This document shows, one piece after another, positions 50,865 through 60,087 of a stretch of DNA of 64,000 bases. Within the stretch, counting starts at the first letter, position 1. The number at the start of each line of letters is the position of its first letter. A model generated the notes under the pieces. The model had not been told where the DNA came from, did not search any database, and was given only the letters and a program-made list of their open reading frames with translations. The position numbers and the translations under genes were made by a program. The DNA comes from Moraxella sp. K1664 (GTDB lineage Bacteria; Pseudomonadota; Gammaproteobacteria; Pseudomonadales; Moraxellaceae), in contig NZ_CP155576.1 of the NCBI RefSeq assembly GCF_039693965.1, positions 1,550,001 through 1,614,000 of the forward strand, in the 5' to 3' direction.

Positions 50865-51383
50865 TTAGTAGCTTAGCTCGGCACGGCGGTTTTGAGCCCA
50901 AGCGGCTTCGTTTGAGCCTGTGGCGACAGGTTGCTCTTCGCCAAAACTTAGAATCTCAACATTGGCGGTGTTCACACCCTTGCTGGCAAGGTAGCCACGC
51001 ACGGCAGCGGCACGACGTTCGCCCAAGCTCATGTTGTATTCACGAGAGCCACGCTCATCGGTGTGACCTGCGATTTGCACGCGTGCACCTTGATTGGCGT
51101 TCAAGAATTGGGCTTGTTGGTCTAAGATGGCAGCAGCATCAGGGCGGATGGCATCTGAGTCAAAGTCAAAATGCACCACGCCTTGCATGTTGCGAGCAGC
51201 GTTTTGGATGGCAGCTGAGTTATTAACCAAAGCACCGCCAGTGTAGCCAGTGTTGGCACCATGTCCGCCCAAGGGAGCGACCACGACCTGCGATTTCGGT
51301 TTTTGGCTGGCACAGCCTGTCACCACAAGAGTGCTGGCAGTCAAAGCCAATACTAGGGCTTTTGAGATTTTAGAAGTAAGCAT
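50865..51383 (-). CDS. pal: peptidoglycan-associated lipoprotein Pal
   Basis: This outer-membrane lipoprotein of the Tol-Pal envelope-constriction system has 172 residues. It has a signal with lipobox VVTGCASQ (Cys at about 24) and an OmpA domain with VHFDFDSDAIRPDAAAILD, IAGHTDERGSREYNMSLGER, AAAVRGYLASKGV and the C-terminal AWAQNRRAELSY. This is the canonical Pal form. tolB is not upstream within view, so it is separated from tol genes here. Note that the DUF937-OmpA gene lies next on the same strand, but across 686 bases. Confidence 0.93.
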   Translation of the reverse strand: MLTSKISKALVLALTASTLVVTGCASQKPKSQVVVAPLGGHGANTGYTGGALVNNSAAIQNAARNMQGVVHFDFDSDAIRPDAAAILDQQAQFLNANQGARVQIAGHTDERGSREYNMSLGERRAAAVRGYLASKGVNTANVEILSFGEEQPVATGSNEAAWAQNRRAELSY

Positions 51384-51719
51384 AAACGCTCCTTTGATTG
51401 AAGAATTTTATAAAACTATTTTGACGATTGTATCATTTTACCACAGTTTGCTACTTAATGACAATTTGCAAAATCATGTGAGAAAATCATACATTATAAT
51501 GACAAAATTTGATGGGCTTAGCAAGTCATTTTAGGGTTGTTTTTGGGGTATTTGGGCGGAAAAATTGGGTGTTTTTGGGGTTTTGCGAGAAGTGATGGCA
51601 AAATAATGACCATATTGGCGATTTTGGGGGCGAAACGGTCTTTTTTTCATGGTAAAAATTTGATAGTATGACGTGTTAATTTTATCAATTCAAATCCAAA
51701 CCTAAACTAGGAATAAACC
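51384..51719. other. divergent promoter region of pal and pepN
   Basis: This 336-base AT-rich gap has no ORF. On the minus strand TTGTCA (51464-51459) and TAAAAT (51440-51435), 18 bases apart, form a possible pal promoter. A TTGATA near 51660 could belong to pepN but no good -10 pair is certain. Confidence 0.45.
51435..51464 (-). promoter_or_regulatory. possible pal promoter
   Basis: TTGTCA and TAAAAT on the minus strand with 18-base spacing, about 50 bases before the pal ATG. Confidence 0.45.
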
Positions 51720-54299
51720 ATGACCAACAGCAATAAAGAGCCCCAAAAAATCTACCTAAAAGACTACACGCCACCTGTCTATCGTGTGGAAGACATTTAT
51801 CTGGATATCAAAGTATTTGATGACCACGCCACCGTGTCTAGCGTGCTAAACATGCACCGTGAGCATGACGGCGAGCTTATCCTGCTAGGGCGTGAGCTTG
51901 AACTGTTAAACATCAGTATCAATGACAAAGTACTGACGGCTGATGATTACACATTAGACAGTGAAAGTCTAACCATTCACAACGCCCCCGACGCCGCCAA
52001 AGTTGCCATTGACGTAAAGATTAATCCCCAAACCAACACCGCCTTAGAAGGCTTATATCAGTCGGGTACGGGCGATGAGTTGATGTTTGTTACTCAATGC
52101 GAGCCAGAGGGTTTTCGTAAAATTACCTTTTTCCCTGACCGCCCTGACGTTTTGACTGAATACACCACAAGGGTAGAAGCGGACAAACGTTTTCCTGTGC
52201 TACTTGCCAATGGTAATTTGATAGAAAAAGGCAATGTGGGCGATGACAGACATTTTGCCGTCTGGCACGACCCAACCAAAAAGCCAAGCTATCTGTTTGC
52301 GTGCGTGGTGGCGGATTTGGCGGTGATGAGCGACCATTATACGACCAGTGAAGGGCGTGAAGTACTCCTAGAAATCTACGCCGTGTCTGCCGACATTGAC
52401 AAATGCCACGTTGCCATGACCGCCTTAAAAGACAGCATGAAATGGGACGAAGAGCATTATGGGCGGGCGTATGACCTTGACCGTTATATGATTGTTGCCA
52501 CAGGGCAATTTAACATGGGAGCAATGGAAAATAAGGGCTTAAATATCTTTAACACGTCTTGCGTGCTATCTAGTCCAAAAACCACGACCGATGAGCGAAG
52601 TTTTCATGTCAAAGCGGTCATCGCTCACGAATATTTTCACAACTGGACGGGTAATCGCATTACCTGCCGTGATTGGTTTCAGTTGTGCCTAAAAGAAGGC
52701 TTTACCGTATTTAGAGACCAAAGTTTCTCGGCAAGTCATCGCTCGCCTGCGGTGCAACGCATTGATGACGTGGGTTTTTTAAAGGCTCATCAGTTCAAAG
52801 AAGATGCAGGCGTGCTGGCTCACCCTGTGCGTCCTGACAGTTTTGTGGAGATTAACAACTTCTACACCGTTACTGTTTATGAAAAAGGGGCGGAGATTGT
52901 GCGTATGATAGCGACCTTGCTTGGCAAGGATAAATTCCGCCAAGGTACGGACGAATATTTTGCTCGCTATGACGGTCAAGCCGTTACCATTGAAGACTTT
53001 TTATCGGCGATGAGCGTGGGCGATAGCCGTGTACAAGACTTTTTGGCGTGGTACACTCAGGCGGGTACGCCTGTACTGACGGGCGGATTTGACGTGGTGG
53101 GCGATAGTATCAAGCTGACATTTAGCCAACAAACTCGCTATGTGGCAGGATTTGATGAGCCAAAAGCCCTGCCCATACCGATAGACGTGGCGATTTTTCA
53201 TGGGGAGAGTGGAGAGCTACTTGCCCAAGAATTGCTACTTTTGAACAAAGACAGCGATACGTTTAGTTTTGACGGGTTGGATTTGGGTGGGGTGCGTCCT
53301 GTGGTGCCGGTACTGCGTAATTTTTCCGCCCCTGTTAAGCTAGAATTTGACTATACCGATGAAGATTTGGTAAAAATCGTACAATTTGACAATGAAGGCT
53401 TTAACCAATGGCAAGCGGTGCAGACGTTGGTGGGTAGATTGTTGTTTGGCAAATCGGATAATGTCGCCTTGCTCACCGACACCCTAAAACGTATCGTGCC
53501 AACGCTCATGCACAAAGACCCCATGCTGACCGCTCGCCTGTTTGACGTGCCAAGCGAAAGCGAGCTTGCGGTGGCGTACGATAAGGACTACGACCCACAA
53601 GCGGTCAAGGCGACACGCACCGCCCTAAAAGAGCAAATTGCCCACGCCTTAGCCGACCATGTACAAGTGTGGTATGACGCCCTGCCTATCGTGCCGTATC
53701 AAGACACGCCTGACGCTCGTGGGGTGCGACTGCTTAGAAATGTGCTACTCAATCTGGCATTGACCGCCAAACTTGACATGACCGAACGCGCCGAACGCCA
53801 GTACACCAACGCCACTTGTATGAGTGAACAGCTCGGAGCATTGGGGGCGATGATTGAGTTTGGCTTGCCAAATGCAGACGATTATACCGCTCAGTTTTAT
53901 GAAGAATATCACGATAATGACCTTGTGATTGACTCATGGTTTAGCGTACAAGCAGGGGCGGACAGCCGTGATGTGGCGTTCATTAAGGTTCTTATGGAGC
54001 GGGCGGATTATGACTGGCAAACGCCAAACCGTGTGCGTACCACGCTTGGCGGATTGGCAAGCAAGCCCACTCAGCTATGGACAAAAGACGGCATTTCGCT
54101 GTATCTGTCAGCAGTGGCTCGCCTAGACGTGATAAATCCTGTGCTGGCTTCTCGCTCCTTGTCCGCTCTGGCTCGTTGGTACACGCTGTCGGGCGATGAC
54201 AAAGAAATGGTTAAGGCGGAGCTTGTCGCCTTGCAACAAAAAGCAAGCTCCAAAAATGTGCTTGAATTTTTAAATAATATGCTCGGGGATAAAGCATGA
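51720..54299 (+). CDS. pepN: aminopeptidase N
   Basis: This M1-family zinc aminopeptidase is the main cytoplasmic broad-specificity aminopeptidase. It has 859 residues (E. coli PepN 870). The exopeptidase motif FNMGAMENKGLNIF (about 261-274) and zinc motif IAHEYFHNWTGNR (HExxH, about 301-313), with the third ligand Glu in LKEGFTVFRDQ, are all present. The ATG follows CTAGGAATAAACC. It overlaps the next gene by four bases (ATGA), starting a tight four-gene run with waaA and rsmE. Confidence 0.96.
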   Translation: MTNSNKEPQKIYLKDYTPPVYRVEDIYLDIKVFDDHATVSSVLNMHREHDGELILLGRELELLNISINDKVLTADDYTLDSESLTIHNAPDAAKVAIDVKINPQTNTALEGLYQSGTGDELMFVTQCEPEGFRKITFFPDRPDVLTEYTTRVEADKRFPVLLANGNLIEKGNVGDDRHFAVWHDPTKKPSYLFACVVADLAVMSDHYTTSEGREVLLEIYAVSADIDKCHVAMTALKDSMKWDEEHYGRAYDLDRYMIVATGQFNMGAMENKGLNIFNTSCVLSSPKTTTDERSFHVKAVIAHEYFHNWTGNRITCRDWFQLCLKEGFTVFRDQSFSASHRSPAVQRIDDVGFLKAHQFKEDAGVLAHPVRPDSFVEINNFYTVTVYEKGAEIVRMIATLLGKDKFRQGTDEYFARYDGQAVTIEDFLSAMSVGDSRVQDFLAWYTQAGTPVLTGGFDVVGDSIKLTFSQQTRYVAGFDEPKALPIPIDVAIFHGESGELLAQELLLLNKDSDTFSFDGLDLGGVRPVVPVLRNFSAPVKLEFDYTDEDLVKIVQFDNEGFNQWQAVQTLVGRLLFGKSDNVALLTDTLKRIVPTLMHKDPMLTARLFDVPSESELAVAYDKDYDPQAVKATRTALKEQIAHALADHVQVWYDALPIVPYQDTPDARGVRLLRNVLLNLALTAKLDMTERAERQYTNATCMSEQLGALGAMIEFGLPNADDYTAQFYEEYHDNDLVIDSWFSVQAGADSRDVAFIKVLMERADYDWQTPNRVRTTLGGLASKPTQLWTKDGISLYLSAVARLDVINPVLASRSLSALARWYTLSGDDKEMVKAELVALQQKASSKNVLEFLNNMLGDKA

Positions 54300-56053
54300 G
54301 TGTCACCCCATTTGTGTGGTTTGAATTTGATAAAGAAGTGCATGAGCTGTGGCAGGGCATGAGTGTGACGGGCAAACGCTTTGCCTATCATCAGCGACTG
54401 TCTGCACTCATCGCTCAGCAGACGGCATTCAAGGCGGATTTGGAGAGTCTGAAACTGTTAGATGTGTTCTTATCAGCGGTCAAATCAGACTTGGCAGGCA
54501 AGAACGTGAGTGAAGCTCGTGTGCTAGCTCATGATGACTTTGCTCGGCTCATCATCATCTTGGCGTATCATGTCGTGCAGGTGATGGAGCAAGAGCTTGC
54601 CCAATCGGTGGCTAAACCTACCGTGAGTATCTACACCGCCCAAGGGTTTAGCCGTGTCTATGCTCGCCTGTTCTCGCAGATGGGGGCAGACCCCCAAAGT
54701 CAGATGACGGCTGAACAGTTGCAGGGTTTTTATTATGGCATGGGCGTATTGTGCCAAGGTGTGGGGCAGGCAGGACAAGCGGTGGCGGATAGGTTCTTTA
54801 TCCTACCTGTCATCGGGGCAAGGCTGTTTGGCACGATTGACCGCACCTTTGTGGCAGGTCTTGATGATGACGGTCAAGGCGTGGGCGTGGCAGAAGATAG
54901 CTTGTATTGGGCGGTGCATGATTTTATCAGCCGTTTTAAACAGTTGCAACACAGCCTAACTGCCGATGATAGAGCCAAACAGTTATTTAGCGAGCGGTCG
55001 CTGTTTTTAAAGCCAGTAGATAAGTCAGTGCAAGCGGTTGATGAGCAAGATCAAGATGGGCAGAATGAGCAAGCTATTTTACAAAATGGCTTGCAAGATG
55101 GTTTACAAAACGACTTACAACATGATGGGCAAGATAGTGGACAAAATAATTTAAATAATGACTTGCAAAATCATTCAATAAACCCTTTGACAAACGATGG
55201 GCAAAATAACTTAACAAGTTTGCAAAATCAAACTGTGGTGGATGAACAGCCAACCAGCCATAGCCCAGCCCCAGTTGTACAAGAAACGCAAGCCTTGCAA
55301 TCTGCCCAGTCTGCCAGTCAAGCTCATGTTGTAAGCCCAAACACACCACATCAAGCCAAAAGTCCACACCAATCTACCAATACCACAAACTTGCCCCCGT
55401 CCGCCTATAAGCAAAGGGCGAGAGCGTCACACACGCCCAAGCTCTTTGATGAAGCGTACCAAGATTTGCTCAACATCAATACCCCAAGCGATGCCGTGAG
55501 TGAGTACCAAAAGGCGACGGCAGTACTGACCAAGTTTGATGCTTTTATCGATGGCAAAATCGCCGAAGGCAAGCAGATGGATGAGATTGTGTTTAATGAC
55601 AAGCAGGTGCAGGCACGCAAACAGGCACTTGCCCTACTGGTGGGGCTGGTCAAGCAGGGCAACCCGTCTGCCATGCTTCGCCTAGCCCTGTACTATTTTG
55701 GTGGGCGTGGCGTGGGCGTGGACATCAATAAAGCGGTCATGCTCACCAAACGTTCTGCCGAGATGGGCGACATCCGAGCCCAAAAACTGCTTAGTCGTCT
55801 GTATTATCAAGGCTTTGCTCCTAATGATGGCGGTATGGCGATGGACGTGAGCATGGGCGAGCATTGGCTTCGCAAATCAGCCGATGGCGGACATCCCGAA
55901 GCCAAAAAGGTCTGTGCCTACATGAATCAAGTGGAGCTTCTAAAAAGCGACTACCGCACCGAGATGGTCTCGGACAAGCGTTATGGCATGCTGTTCATCG
56001 CTGTGGGCGTGGGGGCGGTACTGCTCTTTATCTTGCTAAGTATGATGTCCTAA
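54296..56053 (+). CDS. tail-anchored Sel1-repeat protein with Asn/Gln-rich repeats
   Basis: This 585-residue protein of unknown function has three parts. An N-terminal helical domain covers about 1-240. A low-complexity middle (about 250-370) contains repeated LQNGLQDGLQNDLQ-type units followed by Asn/Gln/Ser/His/Pro-rich sequence. A C-terminal block with two or three Sel1/TPR-like repeats (about 455-545, e.g. ALYYFGGRGVGVDINKAVML and MGEHWLRKSADGGHPEAKK) ends in a single helix (LFIAVGVGAVLLFILLSMM, about 565-583). It is probably an inner-membrane tail-anchored scaffold. It is coupled to pepN and 1 base from waaA. Confidence 0.82.
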   Translation: MSVTPFVWFEFDKEVHELWQGMSVTGKRFAYHQRLSALIAQQTAFKADLESLKLLDVFLSAVKSDLAGKNVSEARVLAHDDFARLIIILAYHVVQVMEQELAQSVAKPTVSIYTAQGFSRVYARLFSQMGADPQSQMTAEQLQGFYYGMGVLCQGVGQAGQAVADRFFILPVIGARLFGTIDRTFVAGLDDDGQGVGVAEDSLYWAVHDFISRFKQLQHSLTADDRAKQLFSERSLFLKPVDKSVQAVDEQDQDGQNEQAILQNGLQDGLQNDLQHDGQDSGQNNLNNDLQNHSINPLTNDGQNNLTSLQNQTVVDEQPTSHSPAPVVQETQALQSAQSASQAHVVSPNTPHQAKSPHQSTNTTNLPPSAYKQRARASHTPKLFDEAYQDLLNINTPSDAVSEYQKATAVLTKFDAFIDGKIAEGKQMDEIVFNDKQVQARKQALALLVGLVKQGNPSAMLRLALYYFGGRGVGVDINKAVMLTKRSAEMGDIRAQKLLSRLYYQGFAPNDGGMAMDVSMGEHWLRKSADGGHPEAKKVCAYMNQVELLKSDYRTEMVSDKRYGMLFIAVGVGAVLLFILLSMMS

Positions 56054-56054
56054 C

Positions 56055-57314
56055 ATGCGTCCGCCCTTATATTATCGCCTTGCCATTACCGCCCTAAAAC
56101 CGCTTTATCGCTTGTTTTTGGCACGCAAAAAAGCCAATTTGCCCCATTATGAGCGTGAGATTGCCGAGCGGTTCGGGCAGGGTTATGTGCCTATTAGCCA
56201 TGATAAGCCTGTGGTATGGTGCCATGCCGTGTCTTTGGGTGAGCTAAACACCGTCTATCCGCTACTTCGGCGTATGCTATCTGATGGCTATCATCTGTGG
56301 ATAACGAGTACCACGCAGACGGGCTTTAACCGTGCTAAGGTTTTATTTGAGAATGAACTTGGCAAATCGGTACAGCACAGCTTTGTTCCTGTTGATGATG
56401 TGGCGGTATTGGGGCAGTTTTTGGCACACGTTCGCCCTTTGATGGCGGTGTTTGTGGAAACCGAACTGTGGGCAAATACCCTATCGGTATTGGCAAATCA
56501 AGGCATACCGAGTGTCATGGCAAATGCCCGCCTTACCCAAAAATCCTTTGACAGTTATGCCAAATTTGCCCGCCTTAGCCAAAGCATGATGGCAAATTTA
56601 TCACTCATCATCGCCCAAGATGAGCAAAGTTATCATAACTTCATTGCACTTGGGGCAAGTTCAGATAAAGTCAAGCAGGCGTATTCTCTAAAATGGAGCG
56701 GTCAGATTGGCAAAACCCAAGCCCTTGCTGATTTTAACAACTTTGCCAAAAACCGCCCTATTTGGGTCATGGCAAGCACGCATGACGGAGAAGAGCAGTT
56801 GGCATTAGATACGCATAAGCGACTGCTTGCTGATTTTCCCAATTTACTGCTTATCCTAGTGCCACGCCACCCCGAACGCTTTGATGAGGTAGCAAGCCTT
56901 TGCACAGAGTTTGTTTATCACAGACGCAGTCAGGGCGAGCCGATAGCGGATAGCACGCAGGTGTATTTGGCGGACAGCATGGGCGAGCTTTTGGGGTGGT
57001 ATGAACTGTCCGATGTGGCGGTCGTGGGCGGTTCGTTTGTGGATAAGGGCGGTCATAACCCCATTGAGCCTGTGAGCCTTGCCACGCCCGTCATCATGGG
57101 GCAGTATGTCAAAAACTGTGCCGAGATTGTGCGTGATTTTGCTGATGTGGGCGTACTCATACAAAGCGATGATGACGGACTATATGACAACATCAAAGCA
57201 TGGCTTGACAATCCAGCCCTTGCCAAGCAAGCAGGCGAGAGCGGTCAAAGACTGGTGCAAGAGCGGGCAGGGGCGGATAAGGTGCAGTTTGATATGATAA
57301 GGAAACTGTTATGA
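56055..57314 (+). CDS. waaA: Kdo transferase
   Basis: WaaA (KdtA) adds Kdo to lipid A precursor in LPS/LOS synthesis at the inner membrane. The 419-residue GT30 protein has a short hydrophobic N-terminal anchor, the WCHAVSLGELNTVYPLL motif (about 55-71), FVETELWANTL (acceptor region with E, about 135), WVMASTHDGEEQ (about 235) and VVGGSFVDKGGHNPIEP (about 322-338). It uses ATG 56055, immediately after the Sel1-gene stop. Its presence with lptE fits an LOS-bearing organism. Confidence 0.95.
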   Translation: MRPPLYYRLAITALKPLYRLFLARKKANLPHYEREIAERFGQGYVPISHDKPVVWCHAVSLGELNTVYPLLRRMLSDGYHLWITSTTQTGFNRAKVLFENELGKSVQHSFVPVDDVAVLGQFLAHVRPLMAVFVETELWANTLSVLANQGIPSVMANARLTQKSFDSYAKFARLSQSMMANLSLIIAQDEQSYHNFIALGASSDKVKQAYSLKWSGQIGKTQALADFNNFAKNRPIWVMASTHDGEEQLALDTHKRLLADFPNLLLILVPRHPERFDEVASLCTEFVYHRRSQGEPIADSTQVYLADSMGELLGWYELSDVAVVGGSFVDKGGHNPIEPVSLATPVIMGQYVKNCAEIVRDFADVGVLIQSDDDGLYDNIKAWLDNPALAKQAGESGQRLVQERAGADKVQFDMIRKLL

Positions 57315-58024
57315 ATATCATCATCTTACCCCCGTCCGCCTTTGACGACACCACCGCCACGATTGACAATGCCGAACAGCTTAACCACGTCAAAACGGTG
57401 TTAAAGGCGAGCGTTGGCGACACCCTAAAAATTGGCAAATTGGGCGATAAAATGGGTGTGGGGCAAATTGCTTATATAGATGATAAAATTTGTACGTTAG
57501 AAAATGTCCGCCTAGACACCGACCCACCGTCCAAACTTGGCGTAACGGTCATGCTTGCCTTGCCACGTCCTAAGGTGCTAAGACGGCTTATCATGGATAT
57601 GACGGCATTTGGGGTTCATCATATTATCCTTATCAATTCCGTTCGCACCGACAAAAGCTACTGGGGGTCGCCCCTGCTTGCTCGTCTTGATGAGTTTGTG
57701 CTAGAAGGGCTACAACAAGGCGTAGATAGCGTGCCACCTGTCATTACCCTTGCCAAACGCTTTAAGCCCTTTGTGCAGGACGAATTACCCGGTTTGATAA
57801 ATGATAAATCCGCCCTTGTCTTTCACCCTTATGCTGACACAAGTTTTAAGGCGTTTATCCACCAAAATCCCTTGCCTGATATGATTATCATCGGAGCAGA
57901 AGGGGGCTTTGTGCCGTATGAGATTGAGCTTTTGGCAAGTGTGGGCGTGCGTGCGGTATCGCTTGGCGAGCGGATTTTACGGACTGAGAGTGCGGTCAAT
58001 GCCACGCTTGGGCGGTGGGTGTAG
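57311..58024 (+). CDS. rsmE: 16S rRNA m3U1498 methyltransferase
   Basis: RsmE methylates U1498 of 16S rRNA at N3. The 237-residue SPOUT protein has an N-terminal PUA-like part (NAEQLNHVKTVLKA, GDTLKIG) and C-terminal knot motifs IIIGAEGGFVPYEIELL (about 195-211) and SLGERILRTESAVNATLG (about 217-234). It overlaps the waaA end by 4 bases. Length and motifs are regular. Confidence 0.94.
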   Translation: MNIIILPPSAFDDTTATIDNAEQLNHVKTVLKASVGDTLKIGKLGDKMGVGQIAYIDDKICTLENVRLDTDPPSKLGVTVMLALPRPKVLRRLIMDMTAFGVHHIILINSVRTDKSYWGSPLLARLDEFVLEGLQQGVDSVPPVITLAKRFKPFVQDELPGLINDKSALVFHPYADTSFKAFIHQNPLPDMIIIGAEGGFVPYEIELLASVGVRAVSLGERILRTESAVNATLGRWV

Positions 58025-58050
58025 CGGGTAAAGCATTGTTTAAAAAATGC

Positions 58051-58686
58051 TTAAATAGAAAAATCATCAGAGCCGACATTTTTCGCCTGCTCTCTGGCTT
58101 TATGTCCTTTTTGGGTGCGAAACTTGGGGGCGGTTGCATTGTAGCCTTGCCGTTTTTGCCAGTCATTGGCGATGCGATACTGCCAAAATATGCGAAAGGC
58201 AATGCCCAGCACGACACTGGTAATCATGCCACACACCAGCAATCCCCACGCAAACGCCTTAAAGGAAAACACCGAGTGCATCTCAAAAGGATTGCCACCG
58301 TTGCCGGTTACCCATAGTGTCAAATCGGACACAATCAGCCCCATGCCCCGAATGCCAATCACAGGCTCGCCCAGTAGCATTGCCCCCACCGAATACGCCA
58401 ACCAAAAAATCGGAATAGTCGTCAAAGGGTTGGTAATCCACGTTAAGGCGACACTCATCGGCACATTGGCACGAAAGATTAACGCCCCAATCAAGGCAAG
58501 GGGCATCTGACCGGGCAAGGGGAAAAAGGCACACAGCACGCCCACATATACCGCTCGGGTTAGGGCGTTGCGATTTAACTGCCATAGGCGTGGGTCAGCC
58601 AAAAACGGAGCGAACAGGCTTATCATGCGGTTTTCACGCAATTTTTCGGGAGTGGGGAGCCAGTTTTTGAGCTTTTGTTTTGGCAT
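58051..58686 (-). CDS. DUF2062 membrane protein
   Basis: This 211-residue protein has three or four predicted helices between about 45 and 165. The DUF2062 hallmark FPLPGQMPLALIGALIFRAN (about 56-75) and WITNPLTTIPIFW (about 83-95) are clear. The cytoplasmic tail is basic (KWQKR..., KGHKAREQAKN). DUF2062 proteins have no firm function. It is convergent with rsmE, 26 bases apart. Confidence 0.88.
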   Translation of the reverse strand: MPKQKLKNWLPTPEKLRENRMISLFAPFLADPRLWQLNRNALTRAVYVGVLCAFFPLPGQMPLALIGALIFRANVPMSVALTWITNPLTTIPIFWLAYSVGAMLLGEPVIGIRGMGLIVSDLTLWVTGNGGNPFEMHSVFSFKAFAWGLLVCGMITSVVLGIAFRIFWQYRIANDWQKRQGYNATAPKFRTQKGHKAREQAKNVGSDDFSI

Positions 58687-58811
58687 GAAAGGCGTTGATG
58701 AATAAATGGAAATGGCAAATTATAGCAAATTTACAAGAGGCAATGTTGTTGTAATTTTGCAAATTTAAAGGGTGTTTTTAGTGAACATTGAATGAACAAC
58801 TGGATAAAATA

Positions 58812-58839
58812 AAATCCCCAAGTGATGACTTGGGGATTT
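58812..58839 (-). terminator. terminator of tRNA-Glu
   Basis: Perfect 12-bp stem AAATCCCCAAGT / ACTTGGGGATTT, loop of four, 7 bases past the tRNA 3' end. Confidence 0.92.
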
Positions 58840-58846
58840 AAAATAG

Positions 58847-58922
58847 TGGCACTCCATAGGGGATTCGAACCCCTGTTACCGCCGTGAAAGGGCGGTGTCC
58901 TAGGCCTCTAGACGAATGGAGC
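58847..58922 (-). tRNA. tRNA-Glu (TTC)
   Basis: This 76-base tRNA reads GCTCCATTCGTCTAGAGGCC at its 5' end on the minus strand. Its anticodon loop is CTTTCAC (anticodon TTC), its T arm is GGTTCGAATCC and CCA is encoded. It is monocistronic, with its own promoter and terminator. Confidence 0.97.
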
Positions 58923-59002
58923 ACAAGGACGTAAAACTGATTTTTTAAAAATCGCTTTACCAACTTTTGAACGCTTTCACCGTGTCTCTCAAAAGTGGGG
59001 CT

Positions 59003-59030
59003 ATTATAGCAGATTATTTTTGTCCGTCAA
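59003..59030 (-). promoter_or_regulatory. promoter of tRNA-Glu
   Basis: TTGACG (59030-59025), 16 bases, TATAAT (59008-59003) on the minus strand. It has the same elements and spacing as the tRNA-Lys/Asn promoter. The leader to the mature 5' end is about 75 bases. Confidence 0.8.
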
Positions 59031-59123
59031 GCAAGATTTTTAAAAATTTTAAGAAAGTTTATAACTTGATGAATTTTAATAATTTTTTAAAAATTGGTTC
59101 TAGTTCAAAAAGTATACTATTAA

Positions 59124-59200
59124 GAAAACCGTTCGTGGTGAGCTTGTCGAACCATAACGGTTTTCCGACCCTTCGATAGGCTCAGGGCAAACGGAAAACC
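59124..59200. repeat. REP-type palindromic repeat near tRNA-Glu
   Basis: Two inverted arms, CCGTTCGTGGTGAGCTTGTC and a CTTCGATAGGCTCAGGGCAA segment, are joined by ATAACGGTTTTCCGACC. It is the same family as 27912-27988 and the macB insert. A 7-base direct repeat CTAGTTC flanks it (59100-59106 and 59200-59206). Confidence 0.75.
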
Positions 59201-59235
59201 TAGTTCGCCATGCTTTTTATACTACTACCAAAAAA

Positions 59236-59724
59236 TTAATCTTTAAAATTGTTAAATTGCAGTGGCACGCCAAACGATTTTTCTTTTAAAAACGCCATGC
59301 ACGCTTGCAAATTGTCCTTTTTCTTGTCGGAGACACGGATTTTATCGCCTTGAATGCTGGCTGAGACTTTCAAATCGCTCTCTTTGATGGCTTTGCTGAT
59401 TTTTTTGGCGGTATCAGAGTCTAGTCCGTCTTTTAGGTTGATGACTTGCTTGGTGTGTTTGCCTGACCCTGCTTTGTCCTGTGGGTCTAGGCTTTGCAAA
59501 TCCACGCCACGCTTGATGAGTTGTTTTTCAAAAATGGCATAGACGTTGTCGGCTTGCAGTTCGTTGTCGCAGGTGATGGTGACGGTTTTGGCTTTGTCGT
59601 TTAGCTCTACCGTGATGTCGCTACCTTTAAAGTCAAAACGTGTGGCAATTTCTTTGTCGGTGTTGCCAATGGCGTTACGCACTTCTTGAACGTTAAGTTC
59701 AGAGACGATGTCAAATGACGGCAT
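59236..59724 (-). CDS. yajQ: YajQ-family nucleotide-binding protein
   Basis: This 162-residue protein is the usual size. It has the YajQ N-terminus (MPSFDIVSELNVQEVRNAIG), an EIATRFDFKG segment, KDGLDSDTAKKISKAIKES and a C-terminal FGVPLQFNNF. YajQ proteins bind nucleotides. A Xanthomonas member is a c-di-GMP receptor, which is relevant given the FimX-like gene, but binding cannot be read from sequence. It is a single gene. Confidence 0.93.
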   Translation of the reverse strand: MPSFDIVSELNVQEVRNAIGNTDKEIATRFDFKGSDITVELNDKAKTVTITCDNELQADNVYAIFEKQLIKRGVDLQSLDPQDKAGSGKHTKQVINLKDGLDSDTAKKISKAIKESDLKVSASIQGDKIRVSDKKKDNLQACMAFLKEKSFGVPLQFNNFKD

Positions 59725-59747
59725 GGTTTTTCCTTATTAAAGTGGTG

Positions 59748-60086
59748 TTAAGTGCTTGGGTCTGATGACGGCAGATAGGGCGAGACGCTCGATGTTAAAA
59801 TCTCAATCAACTCATCGTCCATATAGCCATAATCATCACTAATGTCAAGCACGATGACAGTTTTGGCGGACAGTTGGTTACCAAAGTGTTGGGCTAGGTG
59901 TTTTTTGTGTTTATGTTCCATGACAAAAATCAAATCCGCCCACTCAATGTCGGCGTGATTGACACTGTGGCGAGCGTTTCGGCTAGTGCCTGCCGAACGG
60001 GTATGGATGCTAATGTGTGAATCAAAAATTCGTTCGGCAGTCGGACTACGCCATTGATTTTTTGAACAAATAAACAAAAAGTTCAT
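59748..60086 (-). CDS. low-molecular-weight protein tyrosine phosphatase-like
   Basis: This 112-residue protein starts MNFLFICSKNQWRSPTAE with the phosphatase C-x5-R-S signature (Cys 7, Arg 13). The frame extends upstream to 60233 but overlaps rnt, and ATG 60086 begins 2 bases after the rnt stop. The WADLIFVMEHKHKKHL helix replaces the tyrosine-rich region of classical enzymes. A final SSDPS may hold the general acid Asp. This compact group is common in gamma-proteobacteria. Its substrate is unknown. It is probably co-transcribed with rnt and pyrC. Confidence 0.87.
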   Translation of the reverse strand: MNFLFICSKNQWRSPTAERIFDSHISIHTRSAGTSRNARHSVNHADIEWADLIFVMEHKHKKHLAQHFGNQLSAKTVIVLDISDDYGYMDDELIEILTSSVSPYLPSSDPST

Positions 60087-60087
60087 C

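Noticed and set aside
55080-55215. Possible CRISPR-like or minisatellite repeat in the Sel1 gene
   Set aside because: Units are short, imperfect and coding (LQN repeats) with no spacer structure; it is a protein low-complexity region.
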